Shown: piece after piece, positions 20,266 through 29,557 of the stretch | How the letters are laid out: the number at the start of each line of letters is the position of its first letter | Position numbering within the stretch: the first letter of the stretch is position 1 | Assembly (NCBI RefSeq): GCF_010728925.1 | Contig: NZ_AP022608.1 | Span: 806,001 to 870,000 of the forward strand | Length of the DNA: 64,000 bases | Reading direction: 5' to 3' | DNA from: Mycolicibacterium gadium | GTDB taxonomy: Bacteria; Actinomycetota; Actinomycetes; Mycobacteriales; Mycobacteriaceae | The notes under the pieces: model-generated | Databases searched by the model: none | What the model was told of the DNA's origin: nothing | The model's input: only the letters and a program-made list of their open reading frames with translations | Position numbers and translations under genes: made by a program

Positions 20266-22427
20266 TGGTACGCCAGCCGCCAGACGGGTTGTTCTTCACC
20301 ATCGACGGTGATCACACCCGCGGACTCGAAATTGCGGCTGTCGCGCATCGTGTCATAGACCGCCGAGGTGACGTATACGCCGGGTTGTGGCGAGCCGCTC
20401 TGCACCTGATAGGCGAGGTTCACTGCCGACCCCCACATGTCGTAGGCGAGCGTGGACCGCGCCACCAGGCCGCTGGTGACCGTTCCAGTGTCGATGCCGG
20501 CGCGCAGGCTGAGGTCGTGTCCGGTCTCGGCGTTGAATCTTTCGATGATGCGTTGCATTTCGATCGCAAAATCGACTGTGCGCCTGACATTGTCGAGTCG
20601 GGGCACACTGAGCCCGCAACTGGCAAGGTAACCGTTGTGCAGAGTGCGTACCTGCTCGACACCGAGATTCTCTGCCGCGGCGTCGAATTGGCGTGTCAGC
20701 TTGTTGACGATCCGGAGGAGCTCGTCGGAGTTCAGATCAAACGACAGGGCGTCGAGCCCGACGACGTCGGCGAAGATCACCGTGACGTCCTGGTGGTCCT
20801 GGGCGATGGTTTCCTCGCCCTCCCGGTAGCGCTGTACGACCGGCTCGGGCATGAGCGACAGCATCAGCCGGTCGTTCTCCCGGCGTTGCTCGGCGAGCAG
20901 ATCCTCCTTGATGGCCAGATTGCGGCTCATGTCGTTGAAGGCGACGGTGAGATCACCGAACTCGTCGCGCGAATACACGGGGAGGTTGATGTGGTAGTCG
21001 CCCGAACTGATCTTCTGGGCGCCGGTTTCGAGCCGGCGGATGGGTCGCACGAACAATCGCGCGAGCAGCATCGCGGCAAGACAGACGACGAAGATGATCA
21101 CGACCGTCGACAGCACGAGCGTGCGGGTGAACGTGGACACCGGGGCGAACGCCTCAGATGTGTCGATCTTGGCGATCACGTTCCACCGCAGACCCTCGAT
21201 GCCCGCGGGGGCGTACGCCTGTAACGTCTCATGCCCCAGATAATCCTCGGCGATCAACGTGCCCGACTGTCCGCGCAGCGCGAGTTTGGTGGCGTCGGTG
21301 GGCACCGGCTGGATCAGTGTGGTGCCGCCGCGGTCGATCGCCTCCTGGGCGATGTCCGGTGGCGTGCCCGCCTCGACGACGTCGCTCTTGTACGCTTCGG
21401 GGTCCTCGAGGAACAGCCGCGAATCAGACCGCATCAAGTCGTCGTCGCCGACGATGAACGTCTCGCCCGTCTTGCCCATCCCGAACTCTTGCCACTTGCG
21501 GTCCATCGTCATCAGGCGGTTGATCTTGGAGATCGGGAACTGCAGGGCCAGCACCCCGTCTACCCGGCCCCGAGGGCCGACCGGCGACAGGAACCACGCG
21601 GTCGGCTCGTCAGCCGGTTCGTACTCACCGAAGTCGGTCAGGCCGACGTAGTCGACGGCATTCGAATCGAGCGCCGCCTGGTAGGCCGTGGCCAGCGGGC
21701 CTCCCTTGAAGGGGCCGCTGAAGATGTTGGTGCCCAGATCGACGCCCTTGTAGGCGGTGTAGACGACGTTTCCCCGGGTGTCGAACAGCAACGCGTCCTC
21801 GAACTCGAACCGCGTGACGATCTCCCGGTAGAAGTCGTTGTAGCGGGCGTTCGCCGCCGACCATGCACTCCCGTCGCCGGCGTCGTCGAACGCGATCGCC
21901 TTGTCCCAGTCCGAGAACGGTGCGGTGTAGTACGCCTGGAGGTAGCGCTGCGCGTTCGTGTCGGGTAGCACCGCGCCGATGTCGATCTCCTCGCCGGCCT
22001 TCTTCTTCGTCGGTGCGAATTGGTTGGTGTAGTAGTCGACGATGGACTGCTGTTGGGCCGGGCTGATGTTCGCGGCATTGAGTTGATCGAACCCGGCCGT
22101 GAAGGCTTGGATGGCCTGCGTCGACGTGGCTCCCCGCGAGTAGACGACGAGGGAGTCCTTCAGGTCGCTGATGCCCGCGCGCAGCTGGCGGCTCTGTGAC
22201 TGGCGGATCTCGGTGAGGCGGTCGAACACCGACTCGCGCAGCGACGACCTACCCGATTGGTATCCGATCGCACCGACCACCGCCGCCGACAGGACGCTGG
22301 TGATGAGAAGCATCATCAAGAGCTTGGACTGAATGCTGACCCTCGACGCGACGGGTAGCCGCAGCGTTCTGGTCTTCTTGACCGGCTCAGTCGGAGTGGA
22401 CGATTCCGGATCGATCGATGTCGTCAT
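20262..22427 (-). CDS. Membrane receptor with HAMP and degenerate class III adenylate/guanylate cyclase domain
   Basis: A 721-residue protein with TM1 (about 36-56), a large extracellular sensor of Cache type, TM2 (about 436-458), HAMP (to about 512) and a class III cyclase domain (about 548-721). The first metal Asp is present (FADVVG, about 554), as are Asp663 in YDMWG and Asn670. The substrate lysine is Arg (about 594), the second metal Asp is Asn (about 598) and the transition-state Arg is Gln (about 674). Enzyme activity is therefore uncertain. ATG at 22427; a longer frame runs upstream without support. Confidence 0.88.
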   Translation of the reverse strand: MTTSIDPESSTPTEPVKKTRTLRLPVASRVSIQSKLLMMLLITSVLSAAVVGAIGYQSGRSSLRESVFDRLTEIRQSQSRQLRAGISDLKDSLVVYSRGATSTQAIQAFTAGFDQLNAANISPAQQQSIVDYYTNQFAPTKKKAGEEIDIGAVLPDTNAQRYLQAYYTAPFSDWDKAIAFDDAGDGSAWSAANARYNDFYREIVTRFEFEDALLFDTRGNVVYTAYKGVDLGTNIFSGPFKGGPLATAYQAALDSNAVDYVGLTDFGEYEPADEPTAWFLSPVGPRGRVDGVLALQFPISKINRLMTMDRKWQEFGMGKTGETFIVGDDDLMRSDSRLFLEDPEAYKSDVVEAGTPPDIAQEAIDRGGTTLIQPVPTDATKLALRGQSGTLIAEDYLGHETLQAYAPAGIEGLRWNVIAKIDTSEAFAPVSTFTRTLVLSTVVIIFVVCLAAMLLARLFVRPIRRLETGAQKISSGDYHINLPVYSRDEFGDLTVAFNDMSRNLAIKEDLLAEQRRENDRLMLSLMPEPVVQRYREGEETIAQDHQDVTVIFADVVGLDALSFDLNSDELLRIVNKLTRQFDAAAENLGVEQVRTLHNGYLASCGLSVPRLDNVRRTVDFAIEMQRIIERFNAETGHDLSLRAGIDTGTVTSGLVARSTLAYDMWGSAVNLAYQVQSGSPQPGVYVTSAVYDTMRDSRNFESAGVITVDGEEQPVWRLAYQ

Positions 22428-22480
22428 TGAACCGACGACACTATCCTGCAAAACTTGCAAAAGAGGGGGCTGTAGGCAAA

Positions 22481-22930
22481 TTGTCGTCATCCAACCGGGC
22501 CGATCCGTTCGATCTGCAGCGCTTCGTCGAGGCCCAGCATCGTGCATACGCAACCGCGCTGACCGAGCTTCGTGCGGGCCGTAAACGCAGCCACTGGATC
22601 TGGTTCGTGTTCCCTCAGATCCAGGGTCTGGGAAGCAGTCCGACAGCAATCCGTTACGCCATCACCTCGCTGGCCGAGGCAAAGGCTTATCTCGACCACG
22701 AGGTGCTCGGGCCTCGGTTGCGGGAGTGCTCGCGGATCGTCGCCGGCGTCGAGGGCGCCTCGGCCGAGGACATCTTCGGCTGGCCCGACAACATGAAGGT
22801 GCGGTCGTCAATGACGTTGTTCGCCCGAGCCGCCGAGTCCGCCGAAGTGCAAGCCGACTTTCGCGCCGTGCTGGATCGGCTCTACGGCGGTGTGGAGGAT
22901 GAGCTCACGGTCCAGCAGCTGGCGAGATGA
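22481..22930 (+). CDS. DUF1810 family protein
   Basis: A protein of about 149 residues with the DUF1810 signature RKRSHWIWFVFPQIQGLG and a WPDNMKVRSSMTLF segment. The family is helical; M. tuberculosis Rv1873, the syntenic gene, is of similar size. Function is unknown. The start is inferred as TTG at 22481, behind a GAGGGGG stretch, because homologous sequence begins at once; an ATG at 22418 would add 21 residues of unlikely sequence. The last 26 bases overlap the convergent amylase gene. Confidence 0.85.
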   Translation: MSSSNRADPFDLQRFVEAQHRAYATALTELRAGRKRSHWIWFVFPQIQGLGSSPTAIRYAITSLAEAKAYLDHEVLGPRLRECSRIVAGVEGASAEDIFGWPDNMKVRSSMTLFARAAESAEVQADFRAVLDRLYGGVEDELTVQQLAR

Positions 22931-24224
22931 TCAGCCAGCCGTGCGGCTGCACCTCCACTCGAGATACGACGTCCTGTGGTGGTGCCCCCGACCCGGCGAG
23001 AATGATGCCATGGTCGAAGCCCAGCTGCGGCAGCGAGACGGACAGCGGCTCGTCGCCGATATTGAGCGCGACCACAAGCGCGTCGGCGCCGTTACGCGTC
23101 TGGTACACGTACTGCCGGTTGGTCAGCTGCAGCGGCGACGTGCGCGCGGTGTGCAGCCATGGGTGTCGTCTGCGTAATCCGATCAAGTACTGGTGCAGCC
23201 GGAACTCGTCCTGACCGAGTTGGTTGACACCGTCTGGCGGAGCACCGAATTCGGGTCGCACCGCATCGTCGCCGCCAAACCGCTCCTCTTTGATTCCGCG
23301 GTAGGCGAACTCGTCGCCCGCGTAGATGCTCGGCGTACCTCCGGTAGTCAGCAGGATGACGAGCGCGTGTGCCAGGTGTTTGGCGTTCTCCAGACGGCTG
23401 GCGATGCGGGTCACGTCGTGATTGCCGACGAACGTCATCGGCACGAAGACGTCGAGAAATTCGCTGTGCCGCACCAGCGCCCAGTCGATCTCGTGAAAGT
23501 TCCCGTCGTTGAGGCCGCTCCAGATCGCTTTCCACAGCTCGTACTGCGTCACGGAGTCGAAGCCCCCGTCACGCACCCGCGCCGAGTAGTCGCCGTGAAT
23601 GACTTCCCCGACGAACCAGGCCTCGGGAAAAACCGCACGAACGCGGGGGAGCACCTGCGCCCAGAACCGGTCGGGGACGGCGTAGGCGGCATCCAGCCGC
23701 CAGCCGTCGGCGCCGCGGCCCAGCCAGTGCGTCATGACGTCGACGGTGTAATCGACGACTTCTGGGTTGTCGTGATCGAGTGCAATCAGGTCGCCGTGGC
23801 CCTCGAACGTGTCGAACCCAGAACCGTTGCGCTGCTTGCGGAACCACGAGGTATTGGCGAACTCGGTACCTACGTGGTTGAAGACGCCATCGAGCAGCAC
23901 ACGCAGCCCGCGGCTGCGCGCCTCGGCGATCAGGTGATCGAAGTCGCCGTCGTCACCGAGGCGGGGATCGATGCGGTAATGGTCGGTGGTGTCGTAGCCG
24001 TGGGTGAGCGAGGCGAATATCGGACCGAGCGCCAGCCCCGAGGCGCCGAGGCCGATGACGTGATCCAGCCATTGGACAACGCGGCGCAGCCGATGCTCGC
24101 CGGCGGCGGGGGGTGTGTCGGCCGGGTACGCGCCGACGAAGCCCAATGGGTAGACCTGCCACCAGATCGCGTGCTCAACCCAGGCCGGTTCCGTCGCGGA
24201 TGATCCGCGCGACGACGCTGTCAC
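22905..24224 (-). CDS. Glycoside hydrolase family 13 alpha-amylase-type enzyme
   Basis: A 439-residue (beta/alpha)8 enzyme acting on alpha-glucans. All four GH13 regions are visible: DGVFNH (112-117), GWRLDAAY with nucleophile Asp178, EVIHGDY with acid/base Glu207, and FVGNHD with Asp270. A short beta domain ends the protein. There is no signal peptide, so it probably acts on cytoplasmic maltodextrin or glycogen-type substrates; exact specificity is not readable. The GTG start overlaps the deaminase stop (GTGA). Confidence 0.93.
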   Translation of the reverse strand: MTASSRGSSATEPAWVEHAIWWQVYPLGFVGAYPADTPPAAGEHRLRRVVQWLDHVIGLGASGLALGPIFASLTHGYDTTDHYRIDPRLGDDGDFDHLIAEARSRGLRVLLDGVFNHVGTEFANTSWFRKQRNGSGFDTFEGHGDLIALDHDNPEVVDYTVDVMTHWLGRGADGWRLDAAYAVPDRFWAQVLPRVRAVFPEAWFVGEVIHGDYSARVRDGGFDSVTQYELWKAIWSGLNDGNFHEIDWALVRHSEFLDVFVPMTFVGNHDVTRIASRLENAKHLAHALVILLTTGGTPSIYAGDEFAYRGIKEERFGGDDAVRPEFGAPPDGVNQLGQDEFRLHQYLIGLRRRHPWLHTARTSPLQLTNRQYVYQTRNGADALVVALNIGDEPLSVSLPQLGFDHGIILAGSGAPPQDVVSRVEVQPHGWLIISPAAGP

Positions 24225-24700
24225 GGCCGGAACTTCGCTTCGTAGAGTGCCTTCATCTCATCGGTGTACTCGGCCGCCGGGCCGTCGACCTCGACACGCG
24301 GCGCGACGGCGGTGATGGGCAGCGGCGCCACCGGCGGCGGCGCCGCGCCCCACTCGGTCAGCCATCGGGTGAGTTGCTCCGACGATGTCGCATAGACGAT
24401 GCGGCCCAAGCCGACCCACGCGTGCGCCGCCGCGCACATCGGGCAGTGCTCGCCGGAGGTGTACACCGTCGCGGCGACCCGGTCGGCGGGGGACAGTTTC
24501 GTGACGGCCCACTGCGCAATCGCGAATTCGGGGTGGCGGGTGTGGTCGCCGTCCTTGACCCGGTTGCGGTCCTCGAAGCGGATCCGACCGTCGGCGTCGA
24601 CGAGGATCGACCCGAACGGCTCGTCGCCGTCTTCGAGTGCGTCGCGCGCGAGTTCGACACAACGGCTCAGGCGTTCAAGATCATGGTCGTCGATGGCCAC
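24221..24700 (-). CDS. Cytidine/deoxycytidylate-type nucleoside deaminase
   Basis: A 159-residue zinc deaminase of the CMP/dCMP superfamily, closest in feel to guanine deaminase or TadA-like stand-alone enzymes. Zinc ligands and the general base are visible: HPE (His56, Glu58) and CPMC (Cys86, Cys89). The family hydrolytically deaminates nucleobases or nucleosides. The GTG at 24700 is the start; sequence upstream in this frame does not look coding. It is translationally coupled to the amylase gene, an unusual partner with no obvious shared pathway. Confidence 0.88.
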   Translation of the reverse strand: MAIDDHDLERLSRCVELARDALEDGDEPFGSILVDADGRIRFEDRNRVKDGDHTRHPEFAIAQWAVTKLSPADRVAATVYTSGEHCPMCAAAHAWVGLGRIVYATSSEQLTRWLTEWGAAPPPVAPLPITAVAPRVEVDGPAAEYTDEMKALYEAKFRP

Positions 24701-24759
24701 AATCAAGAAGCTTACGGATTGGGAATCAGTCAGCAGGCCCGCGTACCGGGCACGGAGCC

Positions 24760-25770
24760 TCAGGTGTTGCGAAACGTGCCGGATCGGATCATGGCGGCGC
24801 CAACGGCCAGCACGCATCCGGCCGCACCCCAGGCGAGGAGGGTGGCGAGCGAGCTCGCCGCGCCGTTGGTGCCGAAGTACTCGACACTGCGCAGCAGCGC
24901 GACGCCCGAGCCCTGGGGCACGATCACGTTGAACGTCGTGTAGAAGCCGGACAGCAGTGGCTTGCCGACAGGACCTGCCGCGGCGGCGTTGCCGATGATC
25001 ACGAGGAACGCCGTGAGTGCCGCAGAGGCCACGGTGCCGAACGCTGCCGCAACGCCGGTCACCGCTCCCGCGACCGCCATCGCGTAGACGAAGAGCGCGC
25101 CGAACACCTGCCAGGTGTGTCCGGTGAGCGCGCCGAGGATCACGTCGACATACAGGGTCACACCACCTGCCAGCACCAGCGAGTACGCAACGAGACTCAA
25201 TGTGCGCCAAGCGAAGGTGGACGGCTTGTGCACGTCACCCATCATTCGTCCGAAGATCGTGGCGCCCACCGACGCGCCGATCGACAGGAAGATGACGGCA
25301 TAGAACACGACAGTGCCCTGCGGGTCGGCCGCATTGGTCGGGGCGACGTCGGTGACATCCGCGGTCAGCCCGGCATCGGCGGCGATGCCACGTCCGACCC
25401 TCTCGGCGGCGGCCGCGACGCTTCGGCCGCCGCCACCGGCCACATAGATGTCCAGGTGGCCGGGCGCGTCGATGACGAACGCCGCGTCCGTCTTGCGCTG
25501 GAAGACCTGATCGCGTGCCGCGGCCGCGCCGACCACCTGCGTGACGCCGAGTGCGTCCTTCCCACGGACCTCGTCCACGAGTTGCTGTGGTGCTGCAACG
25601 GCGACGCTCAGGTGGTGCAGCGTCGGTTTGGCGAACGCGCCCGAGTAGCTGGCGATCATCGCGATGACGAACACCGCAAGCGCCGCCATGACCAAGGCCA
25701 TATTGCGAATGTCCCTGCGGGAAGGCCGAATATCGATTGTCTCGGCGAGGGGAGCGTGGTGCTTGCCCAC
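24760..25770 (-). CDS. ABC-2/YhgE-like multi-pass membrane protein
   Basis: A 336-residue membrane protein. One N-terminal transmembrane segment (about 27-47) is followed by an extracytoplasmic domain to about residue 150 and then about five clustered membrane segments. This is the layout of YhgE/Pip-type and DUF3533 proteins, related to ABC-2 permeases. No ATPase is encoded nearby. It lies 17 bases after the TetR gene on the same strand and is the probable regulatory target, which suggests an export or envelope-stress role (inference). Confidence 0.75.
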   Translation of the reverse strand: MGKHHAPLAETIDIRPSRRDIRNMALVMAALAVFVIAMIASYSGAFAKPTLHHLSVAVAAPQQLVDEVRGKDALGVTQVVGAAAARDQVFQRKTDAAFVIDAPGHLDIYVAGGGGRSVAAAAERVGRGIAADAGLTADVTDVAPTNAADPQGTVVFYAVIFLSIGASVGATIFGRMMGDVHKPSTFAWRTLSLVAYSLVLAGGVTLYVDVILGALTGHTWQVFGALFVYAMAVAGAVTGVAAAFGTVASAALTAFLVIIGNAAAAGPVGKPLLSGFYTTFNVIVPQGSGVALLRSVEYFGTNGAASSLATLLAWGAAGCVLAVGAAMIRSGTFRNT

Positions 25771-25787
25771 GGTGGATCCTTTCTGTT

Positions 25788-26375
25788 TCAGAGCGTGAAG
25801 TCCAGGCGGGAAAGCAGCGCATCGACGGTGTCGAGCGCGGCGGTCACCCGGCCGAGGAGATCAGCGGCTTGGCCGGATTCGCTGGGGTCTTCCATCCAGG
25901 ACCGCAGCACCTCCTGGAATCCACCCACCAGGAAGCGGCTGACCGCCCCGGGTTCGAGACCCGCGGTGGCGTTGACGACGGGTAGTGCTCGGGCGGCCAA
26001 CTCCTCACATGCCGGAAGGAGTGCGCCGTGGAACGCGGCGACCACCCGCTGGGCCACCGGACTGGGCACGACGTTGCGGTACATCGCGCGGTGTTCGGCG
26101 GCGAGTCCGAAGATCCGCAGAATCCGGGATCTCGGTTCGCCGTCCAGATCGGCGGTCGCGGCCGCGAAGGCGATGACGAACGATGTGGCGACCGCGTCGT
26201 CGCGGTCGGCGAAGTGCCGGTAGAAAACCTGCCTGCTGACGCCGGCCCGTGCCACGAGATCGCCGACGGTGAACCGATCGACCGGGCGTTCATGCGCCAG
26301 CGCGAACGCCGCGTCGATCAACTTGGCTCGGACGCGTTCGGCGCGCGGGTCGGCGCTTTGGGTGCGGGTGGTCAC
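25788..26375 (-). CDS. TetR-family transcriptional regulator
   Basis: A 195-residue regulator with an N-terminal helix-turn-helix (FTVGDLVARAGVSRQVFYRHF, about residues 35-55) and a divergent helical ligand domain. GTG start at 26375. It heads an operon with the membrane protein downstream and is divergent from a lipoprotein gene. A palindrome 48 bases upstream (26423-26432) is a natural operator candidate. Confidence 0.92.
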   Translation of the reverse strand: MTTRTQSADPRAERVRAKLIDAAFALAHERPVDRFTVGDLVARAGVSRQVFYRHFADRDDAVATSFVIAFAAATADLDGEPRSRILRIFGLAAEHRAMYRNVVPSPVAQRVVAAFHGALLPACEELAARALPVVNATAGLEPGAVSRFLVGGFQEVLRSWMEDPSESGQAADLLGRVTAALDTVDALLSRLDFTL

Positions 26376-26422
26376 GGATTGAGGTTATGCCATTTCATGG
26401 ACAACTGACTACGAAAATTTAG

Positions 26423-26432
26423 GTTAGCTAAC
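26423..26432. promoter_or_regulatory. Palindrome GTTAGCTAAC upstream of the TetR gene
   Basis: A perfect 10-base palindrome inside TTAGGTTAGCTAAC (26419-26432), the only AT-rich stretch in the 238-base divergent gap between the TetR gene and the lipoprotein. It resembles half of an IdeR iron box but is one base short in the centre. A TetR operator is the simpler reading. Confidence 0.5.
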
Positions 26433-26574
26433 ACACGCCAGGGGCGCCGACGTGACGACGACCTCACCACCGGGTGGGATGTTCAATGCGACCGCCGCCA
26501 GTGCACCGGCGCTTGGACCCCGATTTCGCGATCGGGACAGCGAAGATATTGACGGTGCTGTAGACCTAGATCCG

Positions 26575-26596
26575 CCGGTCAGTCTTGACCGGTCAG
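26575..26596. promoter_or_regulatory. Inverted TGACCGG repeat before the lipoprotein gene
   Basis: CCGGTCA (26575-26581) and TGACCGG (26586-26592) form an inverted repeat with a 4-base spacer; the right half is also the palindrome TGACCGGTCA (26586-26595). It ends 17 bases before the ATG and overlaps the likely promoter. The same half-site occurs at 1233-1290 and 33203-33224. Confidence 0.45.
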
Positions 26597-26613
26597 CTTC
26601 CGAGAGGAAATCC

Positions 26614-27255
26614 ATGGATATCGTAGGTTTGCCGGCGACGAGCTTGGCCGTCGCGGCGCTGGTCATCGGAGTCGCCGCCGGCTGCAGCAAGTCGGACGAC
26701 TCATCGGCGGAGTCGTCGGCCTCGGCGACGTCCACGACCACCTCCGCCGAGGCCACCACCTCGGAGGAGACCACGTCGGAGGAGGCCGGCCCGGCTGCCG
26801 CGGAGCCGAGTGATTACGGCTCACTTCTTCTTCCGCCCGCCGATATGGGCTCCGACACACAGACTCCCGGCGGTGTGCAGTTGAATCCGGGCGGGAACCC
26901 CGGTGCGGCCCAGGTCTATGCGAGCCCGGATGGCAAGCAGCAGATCATCGACACCATCCTGGTCTTCCCCGACGTCGCTGCCGCAGACTCCAACTTCCAG
27001 AGCAATTCGGCCACGATGAACCAAGTGACCACCGGTGCGCCGGAGCCAATCGAGGTCGGTGACCAGGGTGTGATGGCGATCGGCACCTCACCGGACGGAA
27101 GCAAGTCGGTGACCGCGATCCTGTTCAGCCAGGGCAGGGCGCTGGTGTCGCTGAACTTCGAGGGCGAGCCGAACGACCCTGTCCCGCCGGATGTCGCCAA
27201 GGACATCGCCACCAAACAGGCAGGGATCATCGCCGACGGTCTGCCCGAGGAGTAG
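26614..27255 (+). CDS. Lipoprotein of unknown function
   Basis: A 213-residue lipoprotein. The signal peptide ends in the lipobox VAAGC (Cys24) and is followed by about 40 residues of Ser/Thr/Glu/Ala linker. A soluble domain of about 145 residues resembles mycobacterial LpqN/LpqT-like lipoproteins in overall pattern, but I cannot assign it firmly. The ATG is preceded by GAGAGGAAATCC, a good ribosome site, so the longer in-frame start at 26452 is rejected. Confidence 0.75.
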   Translation: MDIVGLPATSLAVAALVIGVAAGCSKSDDSSAESSASATSTTTSAEATTSEETTSEEAGPAAAEPSDYGSLLLPPADMGSDTQTPGGVQLNPGGNPGAAQVYASPDGKQQIIDTILVFPDVAAADSNFQSNSATMNQVTTGAPEPIEVGDQGVMAIGTSPDGSKSVTAILFSQGRALVSLNFEGEPNDPVPPDVAKDIATKQAGIIADGLPEE

Positions 27256-27277
27256 TCGCCAGGTCATCTTCGCGGGG

Positions 27278-27325
27278 TCAGTGGCCCGCGACTGTGTCCG
27301 ATCAGTGGCCCGCAACGATGTCGGA
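27278..27325. repeat. 24-base tandem duplication at the permease gene end
   Basis: Two adjacent copies (27278-27301 and 27302-27325) differ at four positions. On the minus strand the second copy encodes the last residues SDIVAGH plus stop; the first encodes SDTVAGH plus stop, just beyond it. The tail of the gene including the stop codon has been duplicated. Confidence 0.75.
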
Positions 27326-28853
27326 TTCGTCGACCTCTACGGGCTCCTTGGCGCCCGGCAGAACCGCGTATGCCAAGCAGACGACGCCGAACAACACGTA
27401 TCCGAGCGCCACCGCCGGGCTGGCGGCCCATGACACCTCGGGTGCGTGGATGAGCCCGATGAACGACAGCGCCGCTCCGACCGCCGAGGCGATGGCGGCG
27501 TAGCGGAACTTCTTCTCGAGGATGAACGTCACCATGGTGCCGAGGATCAGGCCGACGAGCACCGCGCCTTCGCCCAGGGTCTTGAGTCCTTCGTAGACGA
27601 CGCCCGCGCCGTTGAGCGCGTCCATCCCTACTTCGGCCGCCGAGGTACCAGCCGCGTTCAAGGCGTTGTCGATGAGGCCGTGTGCCCATTGCGCGAGATT
27701 GGGCAGAATCGCAGCGACCACGGCAATGGCGTGCAGCCGAGGTACCGCCTGAAACGCCTGTGCCCCGATGAGGAGACCGATGTAGAGCAGAATCGGCACG
27801 ATCGCAGGGACCGGCAGAAGTGCGTCGAGAACACCGAACAGGCCCACGAAGCAGAGCACACCGATCACGACGCCGCTGGCCAGTGAGTAGCCGGCCCGGC
27901 CGCCGGCGTCCTTCCATCCCGGGTGTCCGATGTAGACCGCCGGGGGGAACGGTGAGCCGAACGCCGACCCGACGACCGCGCCGGCACCGTCGGCCAGCAG
28001 CACGCTGCGCAGGTTGTAGTTGTCGCCCGCGGCCGCAGCGCTTTCCACGTTGCTCATCGCTTCGGTGAAGTTGTAGACGCCCAACGGGATCGCGGTTCCG
28101 AGGAGCGGCGCGAGGTCGGCGAGGCCGTTGAACAGCCTGCCCGACGTCGGGTGCTGACATGTAGCCGCCGGCCCATCCGATCGCCGTTCCCACCAACAGC
28201 GCGACCAGTCCCACTGGGATGTTGCCGGGCAACTTCACGTCGGTGAAGAAGCCGATCAGGATGATGGCGAGCACCGGCAGACCGATCCAGGCCACCTCCC
28301 ACATCTGCGCGGCGGGCCGCATCGAGATGAACGTGATCGAGATGCCGGCCAGCGTGCCGAGCATCGCGGCCCGGGGCGTCAGCTTGCGGATGTAGGGGCC
28401 GACGAACGCTCCGATCATGACGATCACACCGATCAGGAAGGCCCACGCCAACCCGGCCTGCCAGGCCTGGAGCGGGTCGTCGGTGTTCAAGTACACCGGC
28501 AGCATCACGACGAAGATCACGATGAACATGTGCGGCACGCTGGGCCCGTAGGGAAGCGCCGTGACGTCGGTTCTGTTCTCCCGTCGGGCAAGTCGGCGCG
28601 CGAGGAATGTGTAGTAGAGGTTTCCCAGGATCAGCGCGACGCCCAGCGCGGGCAGAACGGTACCCAGCACGTCGCCCGCCGGTACGGCGATCACCCCGAT
28701 CATCAGCGCGGTCAGGGTCAGGACATTGACCAGGATGTTGAATCCGAGTCCGAAGAATGCGTTGAGGTCGCCACGAGTCCACCACGGGATCGACGACCTC
28801 TGGGGCGGATCGACCGACGGGTCGGCAGGGGGGTTGGTGACGTCGGTGCTCAT
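27302..28853 (-). pseudogene. Xanthine/uracil-permease-like transporter, frameshifted
   Basis: Two overlapping frames together encode one multi-pass permease of about 516 residues. The first part (start ATG 28853, behind AAGGGATCCGAG) runs from MSTDVTNPPA to GGYMSAPDVG. The second continues in another frame from GRLFNGLADLAPLLG to SDIVAGH. Removing one C from the CCC at 28140-28142 restores a single frame. The protein looks like an NCS2/AzgA-type purine-pyrimidine permease, and its operon context suggests biuret or a related compound. It is either a real inactivating mutation or a sequencing error. Confidence 0.85.
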
Positions 28854-28864
28854 CTCGGATCCCT

Positions 28865-29557
28865 TCAGGCGGCCGTGGCGGTCAGTGTCTGCAACGCGGG
28901 AACAATCGCGGCGGTGTCTGCAAGCCAGCCGAAGATGCCGCCCTGGGCCTTGATCATCTCCAGGCCGACGCGTTGAAATTCGAGGAAATACGAACCCACA
29001 CAATCGGATACGACAAGGCATTCGTAGCCGCGGTCGTTGGCCTCTCGGGTGGTGGTGTGTACGCAGACCTCGGTGGTGACCCCGGTGATCAGCAACTGCG
29101 TGATACCCGCGGTGGCGAGCACGTCTTGCAGGTCGGTGGCGTAGAACGCGCCCTTACCCGGCTTGTCGATGACGAGCTCACCGTCGATGGGGGCGAGCTC
29201 GTCGACGATGTCGTGCCCGTATTCGCCCCGAATCAGGATGCGCCCGTATGTGCCCGGGTCGCCGATTCGCTTCGACGGCGCTCCGCGGTTCAATTTGGCC
29301 GGTGGACAATCCGACAGATCTGGGCGGTGCCCCTCGCGGGTGTGGATCACCATGATCCCCGCCGACCGGGCCGCCGCGATCAACGTCGCCAGTGGTGGTA
29401 CGACCTTTTGCAGCTGGCCGACATCGTTGCCGAGGCTTTCCCCAAAGCCCCCGGGCAACAGGAAATCCCGCTGCATGTCTATGACGATCAGCGCCGTCTT
29501 ACCGGCGATGATCGCGAACGGCGACGGTTCCGCGGTGACCTCTACGGACTGGCTCAT
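28865..29557 (-). CDS. biuH: Biuret amidohydrolase-like enzyme (isochorismatase-like cysteine hydrolase)
   Basis: A 230-residue cysteine hydrolase with the catalytic triad of the isochorismatase-like fold: Asp27 (VIDMQRDF), Lys135 (PGKGAF) and Cys165 (TTEVCVHTT). Segments HTREGHRPDL, GDPGTYGRILIRGE and REANDRGYECL are shared with biuret hydrolases as I remember them. The predicted reaction is biuret to allophanate plus ammonia. The ATG overlaps the amidase stop (ATGA), and the amidase would use allophanate. RutB-type ureidoacrylate hydrolase is the main alternative. Confidence 0.8.
   Translation of the reverse strand: MSQSVEVTAEPSPFAIIAGKTALIVIDMQRDFLLPGGFGESLGNDVGQLQKVVPPLATLIAAARSAGIMVIHTREGHRPDLSDCPPAKLNRGAPSKRIGDPGTYGRILIRGEYGHDIVDELAPIDGELVIDKPGKGAFYATDLQDVLATAGITQLLITGVTTEVCVHTTTREANDRGYECLVVSDCVGSYFLEFQRVGLEMIKAQGGIFGWLADTAAIVPALQTLTATAA

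Noticed and set aside
26419..26432. An IdeR box before the TetR gene
   Set aside because: The spacing is one base short and the right arm is incomplete; a TetR palindrome explains it better.
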